A stretch of DNA of 43,906 bases from Deltaproteobacteria bacterium (GCA_016218725.1 JACRDB010000053.1:1-43906), one strand, 5' to 3'; counted from the first letter of the stretch, positions 16,696 to 25,529 are shown. A program made the numbers and translations. The notes: generated by a model not told the origin, from the sequence alone.

Positions 16696-17184
16696 GTGGC
16701 CAACGACGTGGTGTTCGGCATCGACCCGGGGTCTCACCGGTGCGGGTACGGCGTGGTGGTGCGCCTCGGGAGCCGGTACCGGCACCTGGCCCACGGGGTG
16801 GTCAAGGCCCCCGCCACGGCCCCGCTCCCCGAGCGCCTCCGGGTGATCGCCGACGGGCTCGCCGAGGCCCTCGAAGCCACAAAGCCCTCGGTGGTGGCCC
16901 TGGAGCAGGCCTTTGTCCACCGGGACGTGCACGCCGCCCTGGTGCTCGGCCACGCCCGCGGCGTGGCCATGCTCGTGGCCGCCAGGGCCGGGCTCACGGT
17001 GGTGGAGTACCCTCCGGCCACGGTCAAGCGCACGGTGGTGGGCAACGGCCGGGCCGACAAGGCCCAGGTGACCGGGATGGTGAGGGCCATCCTCGGGCTC
17101 GCCGAGCCCCCCGCCGAGGACGCCGCGGACGCCCTCGCGGTGGCCCTGTGCCACGCCAGCGGCAGCGTCCCTTCAAGGGTGTAG
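16696..17184 (+). CDS. ruvC: Holliday junction resolvase RuvC
   Basis: Dimeric endonuclease that resolves Holliday junctions with RuvAB. GTG 16696 gives 162 residues beginning MANDVVFGIDPGS, in register with known RuvC proteins; GTG codons at 16669 and 16687 are alternatives. The four catalytic acids are present with the expected spacing: D10 (GIDPGS), E70 (ALEQAF), D142 and D145 (EDAADAL). They correspond to D7, E66, D138 and D141 of the E. coli enzyme. The usual partner genes ruvA and ruvB are not adjacent. The gene faces away from the histidine kinase operon with only 35 bp between starts, so their promoters must overlap. Confidence 0.93.
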   Translation: MANDVVFGIDPGSHRCGYGVVVRLGSRYRHLAHGVVKAPATAPLPERLRVIADGLAEALEATKPSVVALEQAFVHRDVHAALVLGHARGVAMLVAARAGLTVVEYPPATVKRTVVGNGRADKAQVTGMVRAILGLAEPPAEDAADALAVALCHASGSVPSRV

Positions 17185-17195
17185 GGGGATGTACA

Positions 17196-17480
17196 CTAGG
17201 GCTTCTTGCGGGGCTCGCGAGCCTCGTCCCTGGGGCGGGTGGCGCCGATCACAAAGGGGCCCCCGCGCTCCTCGTCGGTGACCTCGTCGCGCACGTCCTC
17301 GGTGATCTCCTCGCCGGAGGTGGCGGCGGCCAGGTACTCCTCGGCGAGGGCCTCGGCGAGCTCGTCCGAGGCGTGGGCTCGGCGGGTGAGCCTGGGGTCG
17401 TGGACGAAGGCCTCACCCTGGTCCGGGGGGGGCGCGGGGCGTGGCCAGTGGTGCGCGGGGCGTGGCGGCTGCGAGTTCAT
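17196..17480 (-). CDS. Small acidic hypothetical protein
   Basis: ATG 17480 gives 94 residues. The first part is Pro-rich (RPAHHWPRPAPPPDQGEAF). The second part is strongly acidic and helical (SDELAEALAEEYLAAATSGEE, then DVRDEVTDEERGG), ending in a basic tail (RPRDEAREPRKKP). There is no signal peptide, membrane segment or cysteine. It ends 11 bp from the ruvC stop (convergent) and starts 98 bp from the divergent RIO kinase gene. I do not recognise a family. The charged, organised composition and low overlap with neighbours make it a credible gene. Confidence 0.55.
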   Translation of the reverse strand: MNSQPPRPAHHWPRPAPPPDQGEAFVHDPRLTRRAHASDELAEALAEEYLAAATSGEEITEDVRDEVTDEERGGPFVIGATRPRDEAREPRKKP

Positions 17481-17578
17481 GACGGGTGATCCTCGCACGA
17501 AGCATACCCCGCGGGGCAAGGGGGAAGCGCGCGTGGATTTCCGGCCCGGGAGGCGTATCATGGCGCCCCCTGAGCGTC

Positions 17579-18724
17579 ATGCGCAACGCCCTCCACACCC
17601 TGCTCGAAGACGGCATCCTGGACGAGGTGCTGGGCCCTTTGCGCAGCGGCAAGGAGGCGGACGTCTTCCGGGTGGTGTACCGCGGCGAGGAGGTGGCGGC
17701 CAAGGTCTACAAAGACCGCCAGCAGCGGAGCTTCAAGAACGACGCGGCGTACCGCGAGGGGCGCACGGTGCGCAACACGCGCACACAGCGCGCGATGGAC
17801 CGCGGGAGCCGCTTCGGCCGGGGGGAGAGCGAGGAGGCGTGGAAGGTCAGCGAGTCGCGGTGCTTGCACAAGCTCCACGCCCTGGGGGTGCGGGTCCCGG
17901 TGCCGGTGCTCTTCTACGAGGGCGTGCTGCTGATGCAGCTCGTGACGGACGCCGAGGGCTACCCCGCGCCGCGGTTGATGGACGCGACGCTGCGCCGGGA
18001 GGACGCCGTGGGGCTCTACCGGGACCTGCGTCGGCAGGTGATCGGGATGCTCTGCGCGGACCTGATCCACGGGGACCTGTCTGCGTACAACGTGCTCCTC
18101 GGGGCCGACGGCCCTACGATCATTGATTTCCCGCAGACCCTGGCGGCGGCGCAGAACTCCCGGGCGGAGGCCTTCTTCCGCCGGGACTTCGATGGCCTCC
18201 AGCGCTTCTTCGCGCGGCTGGACCCGGCGCTGGAGGCCCACCAGGGCGACGGCCGCGAGGTCTGGCGGGCCTACGTCCGCCGGGAGCTCACGCCCGAGTG
18301 GACCCCTCGGCCCGCCCCGGCCCCGGTCCGGCGCCCGCCCTTGGGGCCTCCGCTGGGAGCAGCCCCCCCGCGCGGTGACCCGCGCGGTGACCCCCGCGGT
18401 GACGCGCGGGGCGCTGGAGCCAGGCCCGGCGGGCAGTGGCGGGACGGGCCCCCGAGGGGCGGCCCTCGCGGCGCGGTGCCGGGCCCCGGGGGGCCGCCCG
18501 GCGGCCCGGGGAGAGCGCCACAGAGCGCGCCTGGGGCGTCGTTTGCGCGCCAGGGGCCCGCGCCGAAGCACCCGCCCCCGAGGGCGCCCGAGGTGAGCTA
18601 CGTGCGCCGCACGGGGACCCGCGAGGCGCCCCCGAGGGTGGCGCCGGACGCCCCCGGGACCACTGCCCAGGCGCCGCCCGCGAGCACCCCCGAGGGCGGC
18701 GGGCGGGACCGCGGGAGGCGCTGA
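17579..18724 (+). CDS. RIO-family serine kinase with long disordered tail
   Basis: 381 residues starting at ATG 17579. Residues ~1-230 form a RIO1-type kinase: P-loop-like SGKEADVFRVVYRGEEVAAKVYK with the ATP-binding Lys, a catalytic loop HGDLSAYN near residue 164, and the metal-binding IIDFPQ near 182, where DFP replaces the DFG of ordinary kinases as is normal for RIO enzymes. From ~235 onward the sequence is low-complexity Pro/Gly/Arg, including PRGD repeated three times from a 12-bp DNA repeat. The kinase targets are unknown; bacterial relatives are poorly characterised. It sits one base upstream of the Nudix gene, so the pair is likely cotranscribed. Confidence 0.88.
   Translation: MRNALHTLLEDGILDEVLGPLRSGKEADVFRVVYRGEEVAAKVYKDRQQRSFKNDAAYREGRTVRNTRTQRAMDRGSRFGRGESEEAWKVSESRCLHKLHALGVRVPVPVLFYEGVLLMQLVTDAEGYPAPRLMDATLRREDAVGLYRDLRRQVIGMLCADLIHGDLSAYNVLLGADGPTIIDFPQTLAAAQNSRAEAFFRRDFDGLQRFFARLDPALEAHQGDGREVWRAYVRRELTPEWTPRPAPAPVRRPPLGPPLGAAPPRGDPRGDPRGDARGAGARPGGQWRDGPPRGGPRGAVPGPGGPPGGPGRAPQSAPGASFARQGPAPKHPPPRAPEVSYVRRTGTREAPPRVAPDAPGTTAQAPPASTPEGGGRDRGRR
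18371..18406 (+). repeat. 12-bp tandem repeat (CGCGGTGACCC-type) x3 in RIO kinase tail
   Basis: CGCGGTGACCCG, CGCGGTGACCCC and CGCGGTGACGCG follow each other at 18371, 18383 and 18395, encoding tandem Arg-Gly-Asp-Pro-type units in the disordered tail. The same CGCGGTGACC core also lies in the 3' end of the flavoenzyme gene (12321-12328) and, in the other orientation, over the stop codon of the cytochrome gene. Confidence 0.7.
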
Positions 18725-18725
18725 C

Positions 18726-19127
18726 GTGCTGGACGTCCCCGCGGAGACCGACGAGCGGCCGACGCACGCCGGCGGCGTGGTGGCGCGCGCGGACGGGGGC
18801 GCGGTGCGCTACCTCCTGGTGCGCGCGCGGCGCAACCCGACCTGGTGGATCTTCCCGAAGGGCCACATCGAGGTGGGCGAGACCTGGGAGGACGCGGCGC
18901 TGCGCGAGACCGCCGAGGAGGCCGGCGTGGAGGCGCTGCCGGGGGCGTTCCTGGGCGTGCTGGACGTCGCCGGGCAGCGGGTGGCGTACTACCTCCTCAG
19001 GCCCCTGGGGGAGCTCCCCTCGGCGGAGCGCGAGCGGCGCTGGTGCGACTACGACGAGGCCGCGAGCCTCCTGGCGCTGCCCGCGCTGCGCGCGGTGCTG
19101 GCCCGGGCGCACACGCGCGGGACGTAG
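18726..19127 (+). CDS. Nudix hydrolase
   Basis: 133 residues with a complete Nudix box, GHIEVGETWEDAALRE followed by TAEEAGV, matching GX5EX7REUXEEXGU. The preceding WWIFPKGHIE is typical of diadenosine-polyphosphate or diphosphoinositol-polyphosphate type Nudix enzymes (the MutT/DIPP-like group), so hydrolysis of a nucleoside or inositol diphosphate linkage is likely. GTG 18726 begins one base after the RIO kinase stop codon, implying translational coupling. It ends 7 bp from the convergent TPR/PEGA gene. Specificity cannot be assigned. Confidence 0.87.
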   Translation: MLDVPAETDERPTHAGGVVARADGGAVRYLLVRARRNPTWWIFPKGHIEVGETWEDAALRETAEEAGVEALPGAFLGVLDVAGQRVAYYLLRPLGELPSAERERRWCDYDEAASLLALPALRAVLARAHTRGT

Positions 19128-19134
19128 GGGCGGT

Positions 19135-20127
19135 TCAGAACGCCACCGCGCACCCGAGGGACCAGGGCCCCGGCGCGCACGCAACCGCGGCGCGGCGCGG
19201 CTGCGCCGGCGCCCCGAGCCACAGCGCCAGGCCCACCGCGGCGAGCGCCCCCGCGGCGGCGAAGCCCGCGACGGCGAGCGTGGTGGCCGCGCCCACCTGG
19301 GACTGCAACGACCCGCAGTCGGGCCCGTTGAACGCCGCCCCGGAGGCGCGGTCCACCATGCAGCCCTGGCCGTTGAAATCCCGCGCGGAGAGCTCCCGCC
19401 AGAGCCACGCGCCCGAGGCCCCGAGCGTGAGCACCCCCGCGCCCACGAAGAGCCCCACACCCCAGGACCGCACCGGCGCGCCCGGCGAGGGCTCTCGCGC
19501 GCCCGGCGGCGCCAGGCGCACCGCCGCAGCGCCCTCCGGGGGCGTCGCCGGGGCCTCGGGGACCAGGTCGAGCTCCTCCAGGAGGTCGTCGTCGGCGCGC
19601 ACGTCCAGCACGCGGCGCGCGGGCACGTGGCCCGGCGCCCGCACCTCGATGGTGACCGTGCCCACCACCACCCGCAGCGGCCCCGGGCGCGGCAGCGGCC
19701 CCTCGTCGCGGTTGTTGATGAGCACCCGCGCGCCGGGTGTCCGCGACCGGACCGTGACCGAGCCCAGGTGCGTGCGGACCTCCGCCAGCGCCGCGTCGAG
19801 GTTGCCGCGGTTGCGCGCGACCCACGGGTCAGCGTGGGCCTCCATGGAAGCCAGGAGGCCCCGCTCGGCGTCCGCCCAGCGCCCGAGGGCCTGCTCGGCC
19901 AGCGCCACCTGCGCCCGTGCCTCCGGGCTCCCGGTGGCGTCGAGGGCCCGGCGGAAGAGCGCCAGGGCCTCCTCGTCGCGGCGCTCGGCGCGCATGCGAA
20001 TGCCCTCCTCGATCCAGCCGCCCGCCTCCGGGACCTGCGCCGCAGGGGACCGCTCCTGCGCGTGCGCCGCCGCCGCGGTAAAGAAGAGCGCGAGGAACAC
20101 GGCGCCGGCAGCGCGAGAGGCCGTCAT
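19135..20127 (-). CDS. TPR and PEGA domain membrane protein
   Basis: 330 residues. The signal peptide ends AAAAHAQ. Two or three TPR-like helical units follow (EEGIRMRAERRDEEALALFRR, then ARAQVALAEQALGRWADAERG). Next is a PEGA-like beta domain (GSVTVRSRTPGARVLINNRD, then GTVTIEVRAPGHVPARRVL), a Pro-rich linker and two transmembrane helices near residues 222-242 and 280-305. This layout is common beside PknB-type kinases in myxobacteria. Its ATG overlaps the kinase stop codon (ATGA), so it is probably made with the kinase and may act in the same signalling or envelope-sensing process. Confidence 0.8.
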   Translation of the reverse strand: MTASRAAGAVFLALFFTAAAAHAQERSPAAQVPEAGGWIEEGIRMRAERRDEEALALFRRALDATGSPEARAQVALAEQALGRWADAERGLLASMEAHADPWVARNRGNLDAALAEVRTHLGSVTVRSRTPGARVLINNRDEGPLPRPGPLRVVVGTVTIEVRAPGHVPARRVLDVRADDDLLEELDLVPEAPATPPEGAAAVRLAPPGAREPSPGAPVRSWGVGLFVGAGVLTLGASGAWLWRELSARDFNGQGCMVDRASGAAFNGPDCGSLQSQVGAATTLAVAGFAAAGALAAVGLALWLGAPAQPRRAAVACAPGPWSLGCAVAF

Positions 20128-21464
20128 CGCCCGAGGATCATCGCCCGATTGCGGCCAAGCACCGGCGCCGCGCTCCCCGCCGGGGGCGGCGAGGCCCCGG
20201 GCTCGCGCGCGGGCGACGGCGCAACCGGCGCCTGGGGCGCGCTCTCCCGCGGCGCGAGCGCCGCGTGCGCGAGGCGCGCACGCAGGACCGGGCGCCCGAA
20301 GGCCGGAGCCGTCGGGGTGTGGGGTGCTGTAGGTGCTGGCGCGGGGAGCGCGCTTGCCACCTGCGGCGCGGGGGGCGCGGGGGTGGGCGCGGAGGGTGCG
20401 GGGGTCGGCGTGGCGGGCGTGGCGGCGGTGGGGTCGCGCATGCGCGCGCGAGAGGGCACCTCTGCGCGGGGGGCGAGGGCCCGCGCGAGGCCCCCCGCGG
20501 CGAGGACCAGGAGCGCCGCGGTCGCCAGCGCGAGGCGGCGCCGGGGCCTCGGAGTCGGCGCCCGCAGGGCGGCGAGGAGCGCCCCCACCGAGGGGAAGCG
20601 CGCGGAGGGCTCCGGGGCCATGGCGCGCTCAATGGCCGCGACGAGGTGCCGCGGCGCCGAGGGGCAGCGGCGCCCGAGGGGCTCGCGGCGGTTGCGCTGG
20701 ATGTTCCACGCGAGCTCCAGCGGGCTCTGGCCCTCGAAGGGTCGGCGGCCGCAGAGGCATGTGTAGAGCACCGCCCCGAGGGAGAACTGGTCGCTGGCGG
20801 CGTCGACCTCGCGGGCGCCGCGGGCCTGCTCGGGGGACATGAACGCGGGCGTGCCGAGGATGGCCCCGCTCCCGGTGAGGTCGCTGTCCTCGTCGAGGAG
20901 CCGCGAGACGCCGAAGTCCACCACCACGCCGCGGGGGCCCTCCGGGGCGCACCGGAGGAAGATGTTCCCGGGCTTGAGGTCCCGGTGGATCACGCCGGCC
21001 TCGTGGGCGCTGGCGACGCCATCGAGGGCCGGTCCCAGCGCCGCGAGGAGCTCCTCCGGCGCGAAGGGGCCGCGCTCCAGCCGCCGGGCGAGGCTCTCGC
21101 CTTCGAGCAGGTCCATCACCAGGTAGGCGGTCCCGTCCTCCACGTCCACGTCGTGGACCTGCACCACGCCGGGGTGGTGCACCCTGGCCGCGGCGCGGGC
21201 CTCGCGGAAGAAGCGCTCCCTCGCCTGGGGGCTCGCGGCCAGGGCGGGGCGCAGGGTCTTGATCGCCACGCGCCGGCCGATGTCATCGTGGGCCGCCTCG
21301 AAGACCGCGCCCATGCCCCCCTCCCCGAGGACCCTCAGGAGCCGGTAGCGCCCGAGGCGGTCCCCCACGCGCGCGCCCGCGGGCGTAGGCGCGCCTGCGC
21401 GCGAGGCCCCGACCTCCCCTGGTGAGTCGTCGCGTCCCGTCTCGCGCAGGGTGGGCTCGGACAA
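20124..21464 (-). CDS. PknB-type Ser/Thr protein kinase, membrane-anchored
   Basis: 446 residues. The kinase domain (~36-295) has the Gly-rich loop LGEGGMGAVFEA, VAIKTL (catalytic Lys), HRDLKPGN near 158, the DFG motif in VVDFGVSRLL, and GTPAFMSPEQARG in the activation segment. One transmembrane helix (LALATAALLVLAAGGLARAL, near 312) follows. The ~110-residue outer part is a Pro/Ala-rich, probably disordered linker. The start is TTG at 21462-21464, supported by an AAGGAGAGG stretch about ten bases upstream and by the lack of a closer ATG. It lies 46 bp downstream of two FG-GAP lipoprotein genes and overlaps the TPR/PEGA gene, suggesting a four-gene operon. Confidence 0.9.
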   Translation of the reverse strand: MSEPTLRETGRDDSPGEVGASRAGAPTPAGARVGDRLGRYRLLRVLGEGGMGAVFEAAHDDIGRRVAIKTLRPALAASPQARERFFREARAAARVHHPGVVQVHDVDVEDGTAYLVMDLLEGESLARRLERGPFAPEELLAALGPALDGVASAHEAGVIHRDLKPGNIFLRCAPEGPRGVVVDFGVSRLLDEDSDLTGSGAILGTPAFMSPEQARGAREVDAASDQFSLGAVLYTCLCGRRPFEGQSPLELAWNIQRNRREPLGRRCPSAPRHLVAAIERAMAPEPSARFPSVGALLAALRAPTPRPRRRLALATAALLVLAAGGLARALAPRAEVPSRARMRDPTAATPATPTPAPSAPTPAPPAPQVASALPAPAPTAPHTPTAPAFGRPVLRARLAHAALAPRESAPQAPVAPSPAREPGASPPPAGSAAPVLGRNRAMILGR

Positions 21465-21510
21465 CGGGGCGATCCTCTCCTTCGGAGTCTGGCAGAACGC
21501 GCCCCACGCG

Positions 21511-23265
21511 TCAAAGCGCGGCGCCGCGGAGTCCCGCCCGCGGTGGGCGCGCGGCCAGGGACCAGCCGAAGACGCCCTGCACGCCCCCGGGGCCGATGAT
21601 CGGGAGCGGCGCCTCGGCGATGCCCTCCGCGCCGTGGAGGTACACGTACACCCTCCCGGTGTTGTGGAACACCCCCACGGCGCCGACGCACAGGTCCGCG
21701 CGGCCGTCGCGGTTCAGGTCCGCCACGGCGAGGGTGAAGCCGTAGCCCGAGTCCCCGCCGTCGGGCCCCAGGCGGCGCAGCCAGGCGCCCGCGGCGACGC
21801 CCTCGGGGCCCCCGCGATAGACGAACACGGCGCCGTCGCCGATGCCTCGCTCGCCGCCGGTGGCGCCGACGACCAGGTCCGTGTAGCCATCGCCGTCGAG
21901 GTCCGCGCCGTCCGCGAGCCCGCTACCAAGCCCTACGCCGGGCGCCGGGCCCGTGAGCGTGGTGGCGGGCCTCGGGCCCACCCCCGAGGGGCCGCCGTGG
22001 TAGACGTACACCCGCCCCCGGCCGCCCTCGGCGGTCGGTGCCGCGACCGCGAGATCGCTGTAGCCGTCGGCGTTTACGTCGCCCGCGCGGGAGAAGCGCA
22101 CGCCGAAGGACCCCAAGAGGTCCACGCCGGTGAGGGTGGTCGACGGCGCCTCGGGGACGCCTCCCGGACCGCCATGGAAGAGGTACACCGCGCCGGAGTT
22201 CCCCGTCTGGGCGGGGGCCCCGACGGCCAGGTCCTCGAAGCCGTCGCCGTTGACGTCCCCGGCGCCCCACACCCACGCCCCGAAGCGCGCGTTGCGCTCC
22301 CCCGCCAGCGTGCGCGAGGGCTCCACCGCGAGGCCCTCGGGGCCGCCAGGGTAGACATCCACGCGGCCGCGGGCGTCGTCCGTGGCGCGGGGGCTCGTGG
22401 CCACGTCGTCGTAGCCGTCGCCGTCGAGGTCTCCGACGCCCGCGACGGCCTCGCCGTAGCGCTGGGCGTCCTCGGGCCCGGAGCGCCGCTCGGGCTCGGG
22501 CAGGAGCCCCATGGGGGCGCCGTAGTACAGGTACACCCGCCCCGCCCCGGGGGCCCCGACCGCGAGGTCGAAGTACCCGTCGCGGTTGACGTCCCCGGCG
22601 TTGGCCACGGCGTTGCCGAACTCACCACCGTTGGGGCCTCGGCGGGACATCCACGGCGGCGGGTCCGGGTCCCCGAAGCCACGGTAGAGGTACACCCTCC
22701 CCGCGTAGCCCTCGACGCGCGGAGCCCCGACGGCCAGCTCCGGGGTGCCGTTCCCGTCGAGGTCCAGGGTGGAGCCCAGGGCACTCTCCACGGTGCCCAC
22801 GCGCAGCGCCCAGGTGGCCGACGGCGCCTCGGAGGTCACCGCCCCGGAGCGCGCCCGGAGGCGCCAGAACCACACCCCCGGCGTCAGGGCGAGCTCCTCC
22901 GGGGGCGCGCCCTCGGCGCCCTGGGCGTCGAAGCGCACGCACGCCTCGGTCATCCCGCGGTCCCGGCAGAGCTCCACCCTGGCGCCGTCGCCGCCCGCCA
23001 GCACCCACCGGAGGACCGGCCTGCGCGAGCGCGTGGTGCGCAGGGTGAGGGGCGCCAGCGGCCTCGGCGCGGCGAGGGCGGGCGCGCACACGCCCCGGAC
23101 GCAGCGCTCCCCCGCGCCGCACGCGCGCCCGCAGGGGTCGCAGCCGCCGTCCGTCCCCGAGGCGTCGCAGGCGCCCGCGTCGGGCGCTCCCCGCGGGGCG
23201 TCTCCCGCGCGCAGCGCCGTACACGCCACCACGGGCGCGAGCGCGACGAGCATGAGACGCCTCAC
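21511..23265 (-). CDS. FG-GAP beta-propeller lipoprotein (paralogue 1)
   Basis: 584 residues. The signal peptide ends LAPVVAC (lipobox). A short Cys-rich stretch follows (GGCDPCGRACGAGERCVRGVC), then a beta-sandwich-like module (RRPVLRW, ARVELCRDRGMTEAC, GVWFWRLRA) and seven FG-GAP repeats with integrin-type calcium loops such as DVNRDGYFDLAVGAP and DVNGDGFEDLAVGAP, enough to close a seven-blade propeller. It is probably anchored at the outer surface and binds a protein or glycan ligand; the ligand is unknown. GTG 23265 overlaps the upstream stop; ATG 23253 is an alternative start. Confidence 0.85.
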   Translation of the reverse strand: MRRLMLVALAPVVACTALRAGDAPRGAPDAGACDASGTDGGCDPCGRACGAGERCVRGVCAPALAAPRPLAPLTLRTTRSRRPVLRWVLAGGDGARVELCRDRGMTEACVRFDAQGAEGAPPEELALTPGVWFWRLRARSGAVTSEAPSATWALRVGTVESALGSTLDLDGNGTPELAVGAPRVEGYAGRVYLYRGFGDPDPPPWMSRRGPNGGEFGNAVANAGDVNRDGYFDLAVGAPGAGRVYLYYGAPMGLLPEPERRSGPEDAQRYGEAVAGVGDLDGDGYDDVATSPRATDDARGRVDVYPGGPEGLAVEPSRTLAGERNARFGAWVWGAGDVNGDGFEDLAVGAPAQTGNSGAVYLFHGGPGGVPEAPSTTLTGVDLLGSFGVRFSRAGDVNADGYSDLAVAAPTAEGGRGRVYVYHGGPSGVGPRPATTLTGPAPGVGLGSGLADGADLDGDGYTDLVVGATGGERGIGDGAVFVYRGGPEGVAAGAWLRRLGPDGGDSGYGFTLAVADLNRDGRADLCVGAVGVFHNTGRVYVYLHGAEGIAEAPLPIIGPGGVQGVFGWSLAARPPRAGLRGAAL

Positions 23266-25235
23266 GCTCGCCTCCGGTGGCGCCCAGGCTGCTGGACCCG
23301 GGCCACGGAGCGCCCGAAGTACCCGTTGCGTGTGCGCCCTTCGAGCACCAGGGACGGCGCCGCCGGGAGCCCCGCGGGGCCCCCGAGGTACACCAATACC
23401 CGCCCGACGTTCTCCTCCATGGCCACCTCGGCTCCGGGGTCCCCCACGGCCAGGTCCGCGTAGCCGTCGTTGTTCGCGTCCCCAAGGCCCGCCAGCGTCG
23501 CCCCGAAGGCCCCCCCGGGCCGCGCCCCCTCCAGCACCCTGGCGGGCGCTTCACCGAGGCCCCGCGCCGAGCCGTGGTACACCAGCACCCGCCCCGCGCC
23601 CGCGAGGGCCCCCGGCGCCCCGAGGGCGACGTCGTCGTAACCGTCGCCGTTGACGTCACCTACACCCGCGAGGGCCGCGCCCAGGGCGGCGTCCGGGGCG
23701 TCGCCCTCGAACACCCTGGAGGCACCGATGCTCACGCCCCCAGGGACCCCGAGGTGCACCCTGACGAGCCCCGCGCGCCGGCGTCCTCCGGGGCTGGCCT
23801 CCGGCGCGGCCAGGGCGAGGTCCTCGCGTCCATCGGCGTTGACGTCACCCACGGACCCGAGGGGCAGGCCCAGGCGCTCCTCGGGCGAGGAGCCCGCAAA
23901 GACCCCCGAGGGAGCCCCGAGGCCCGCGGGGCCTCCCAGGAGGAGCCGCACCACGCCCGCGTGGGACACCCCCCCGGCGGAGGCTTCGCGCGCGCTCACC
24001 AGCACGTCCGCGAAGCCGTCGCCGTTGACGTCCCCGGCGCGCGCCACGGCGCGAGGGCCCGCGCCGTCCGTGTCGAAGAGCGCCTGCCACGGCGCCGCGC
24101 CCAGGCCCGGCGGGCCGCCCCGGTACACGCTCACCCGCGCCGCGGGGGACGCCCCGGCGGTGAGGTTCGACCCCAGGGCCACGTCGCCGTAACCATCACC
24201 GTTGACGTCCCCGACGCCCGCCAGGAGCGCCCCCACGTCGTGGCGCGAGCCCCGCAGGACCCGCGCGGGCAGGACCCCGATCCCGCCCGGTCCTCCGTGG
24301 AAGACCCCCACCGCCCCGGGCCACGGCGAGACCCCGCCCGGGGGCGCCCCGCTCCCTCCCAGCAGGTCCGCCACGCCGTCGCCGTTGACGTCCCCGGCGC
24401 AGGTGACCGCGAGCCCGAGGAGCTCGTCGGTGACCGCGCCCCGGAGCGAGCGCGAGGGCGCGCGGCCCACCCCGAGGGCCCCTCCCGGGAAGAGCTGCAC
24501 GAGCCCCGGGCGGGTGACCGTCTCCACCACGTCCCTCAGGGACCCCACGACGAGCTCGTCGTGGCCGTCCGCGTCCAGGTCCAGGCTCGGGGCGCGGTCG
24601 CGCTCCAGGGCTCCGTCGCGCGCGCCGACCACCAAGGGCCACACCGTGCCCGACGAGGCCCCCGGCGCGCCCCCGAGGGTGCCCTCCAGGCGCCAGAACC
24701 ACACGCCCTGCGCCAGGGACACGGGCACCCTCAGGGACGACCCCGTCGCCTGGTGGGTCTGGCACCCGCTGGTCATCGCCCGGTCGCGGCAGAGCGCCAC
24801 CCGGGCGCCGTCGATGCCCTCGCCGAGGGTCCAGCGCAGCGTAGGCCGCCGCGCCAGCACCAGGCCCGCGCTCCGCGGAAAGAGCTGCCTCGGCGCGCCC
24901 GACGGCAGGCATGCGCCCGTGAACGCCGTAAAGCCCTCTGCGCACAGATACCCACAGCGCCCTACCTCGCAGGTGGCGCGGCCGTTCACGGGCTCCGGGC
25001 ACGCGACGCCGCAAGCGCCGCAGTGGGCGGCGTCCGCGGGGGTCGCCTCGCAGCCGTTGTCCGCGGCGCTGCTGTCCTGGCGATCCTGCTCGCCGCGGTC
25101 GCCGGAGGCCTCGGGGCCGTCGTCGGGCACAGCGCCACAGTCCGCTCGCGCGGCGTCGCAGGCGTCCGTGGCGGGCGCGGTGCCAGCGTTGAGCGGGGTG
25201 CACGCGACCAGGGCATAGAGGAGCGTGCGACGCAT
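23262..25235 (-). CDS. FG-GAP beta-propeller lipoprotein (paralogue 2)
   Basis: 657 residues from ATG 25235, giving MRRTLLYALVACTPL with lipobox ALVAC; the in-frame extension to 25328 has no signal-peptide logic. An Asp/Ala linker is followed by one Cys-rich repeat (CEATPADAAHCGACGVAC), the same beta-sandwich module as the next gene (RRPTLRW, ARVALCRDRAMTSGC, GVWFWRLEG) and seven FG-GAP repeats (for example DVNGDGYDDVALGAP). It leads the operon that continues into the second FG-GAP protein, the Ser/Thr kinase and the TPR/PEGA protein. It starts next to the repeat-bearing divergent control region at 25236-25529. Confidence 0.85.
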   Translation of the reverse strand: MRRTLLYALVACTPLNAGTAPATDACDAARADCGAVPDDGPEASGDRGEQDRQDSSAADNGCEATPADAAHCGACGVACPEPVNGRATCEVGRCGYLCAEGFTAFTGACLPSGAPRQLFPRSAGLVLARRPTLRWTLGEGIDGARVALCRDRAMTSGCQTHQATGSSLRVPVSLAQGVWFWRLEGTLGGAPGASSGTVWPLVVGARDGALERDRAPSLDLDADGHDELVVGSLRDVVETVTRPGLVQLFPGGALGVGRAPSRSLRGAVTDELLGLAVTCAGDVNGDGVADLLGGSGAPPGGVSPWPGAVGVFHGGPGGIGVLPARVLRGSRHDVGALLAGVGDVNGDGYGDVALGSNLTAGASPAARVSVYRGGPPGLGAAPWQALFDTDGAGPRAVARAGDVNGDGFADVLVSAREASAGGVSHAGVVRLLLGGPAGLGAPSGVFAGSSPEERLGLPLGSVGDVNADGREDLALAAPEASPGGRRRAGLVRVHLGVPGGVSIGASRVFEGDAPDAALGAALAGVGDVNGDGYDDVALGAPGALAGAGRVLVYHGSARGLGEAPARVLEGARPGGAFGATLAGLGDANNDGYADLAVGDPGAEVAMEENVGRVLVYLGGPAGLPAAPSLVLEGRTRNGYFGRSVARVQQPGRHRRRA

Positions 25236-25529
25236 CGACGGCAGGGCTTTGTGGGTGGTTGAGAAGCCCCTCCCCAAAGGGTACCACGGGGCGCTCTCCA
25301 ACGACCCGCGGCCGGCGCGGCGGATCATGCTCCCGCCGCGCCGCTCGAAACACCAGTGTTTTCAACGATTTCTCTCCGCTCCACTGAGCATGACCCGCGC
25401 ACTTCTCCAATATTTCTGAGCATGACCTGCTCAAATTCAGGGCTTTGCCTTGACAGGAACCTGGGGCGTGGGCGAAGTGTGGAGATTGGCCCGCTGTGGA
25501 TTTTCCCTTCGGGTGTGTGTGGAGATGTT
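25236..25529. promoter_or_regulatory. AT-richer divergent control region with operator-like repeats
   Basis: This 294-bp gap separates the FG-GAP operon from the FHA-sigma54 activator. It is visibly poorer in GC than its surroundings. It contains the inverted repeat AAACAC-CA-GTGTTT (25348-25361) and CTGAGCATGACC twice in direct orientation (25384-25395 and 25416-25427), 32 bp or about three helical turns apart. The second copy extends to the inverted repeat GAGCATGACCTGCTC (25418-25432). An inverted GAGCATGAT lies at 25324-25332. TTGACA (25450-25455) is a possible -35 for the activator, but no good -10 follows. The repeats are seen; regulator binding is inferred. Confidence 0.5.

Noticed and set aside
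25356..25529. N-terminal extension of the FHA-sigma54 activator
   Set aside because: The extension is unlike any domain, spans the operator-like repeats and has no good ribosome binding site; the FHA domain begins well after 25530.
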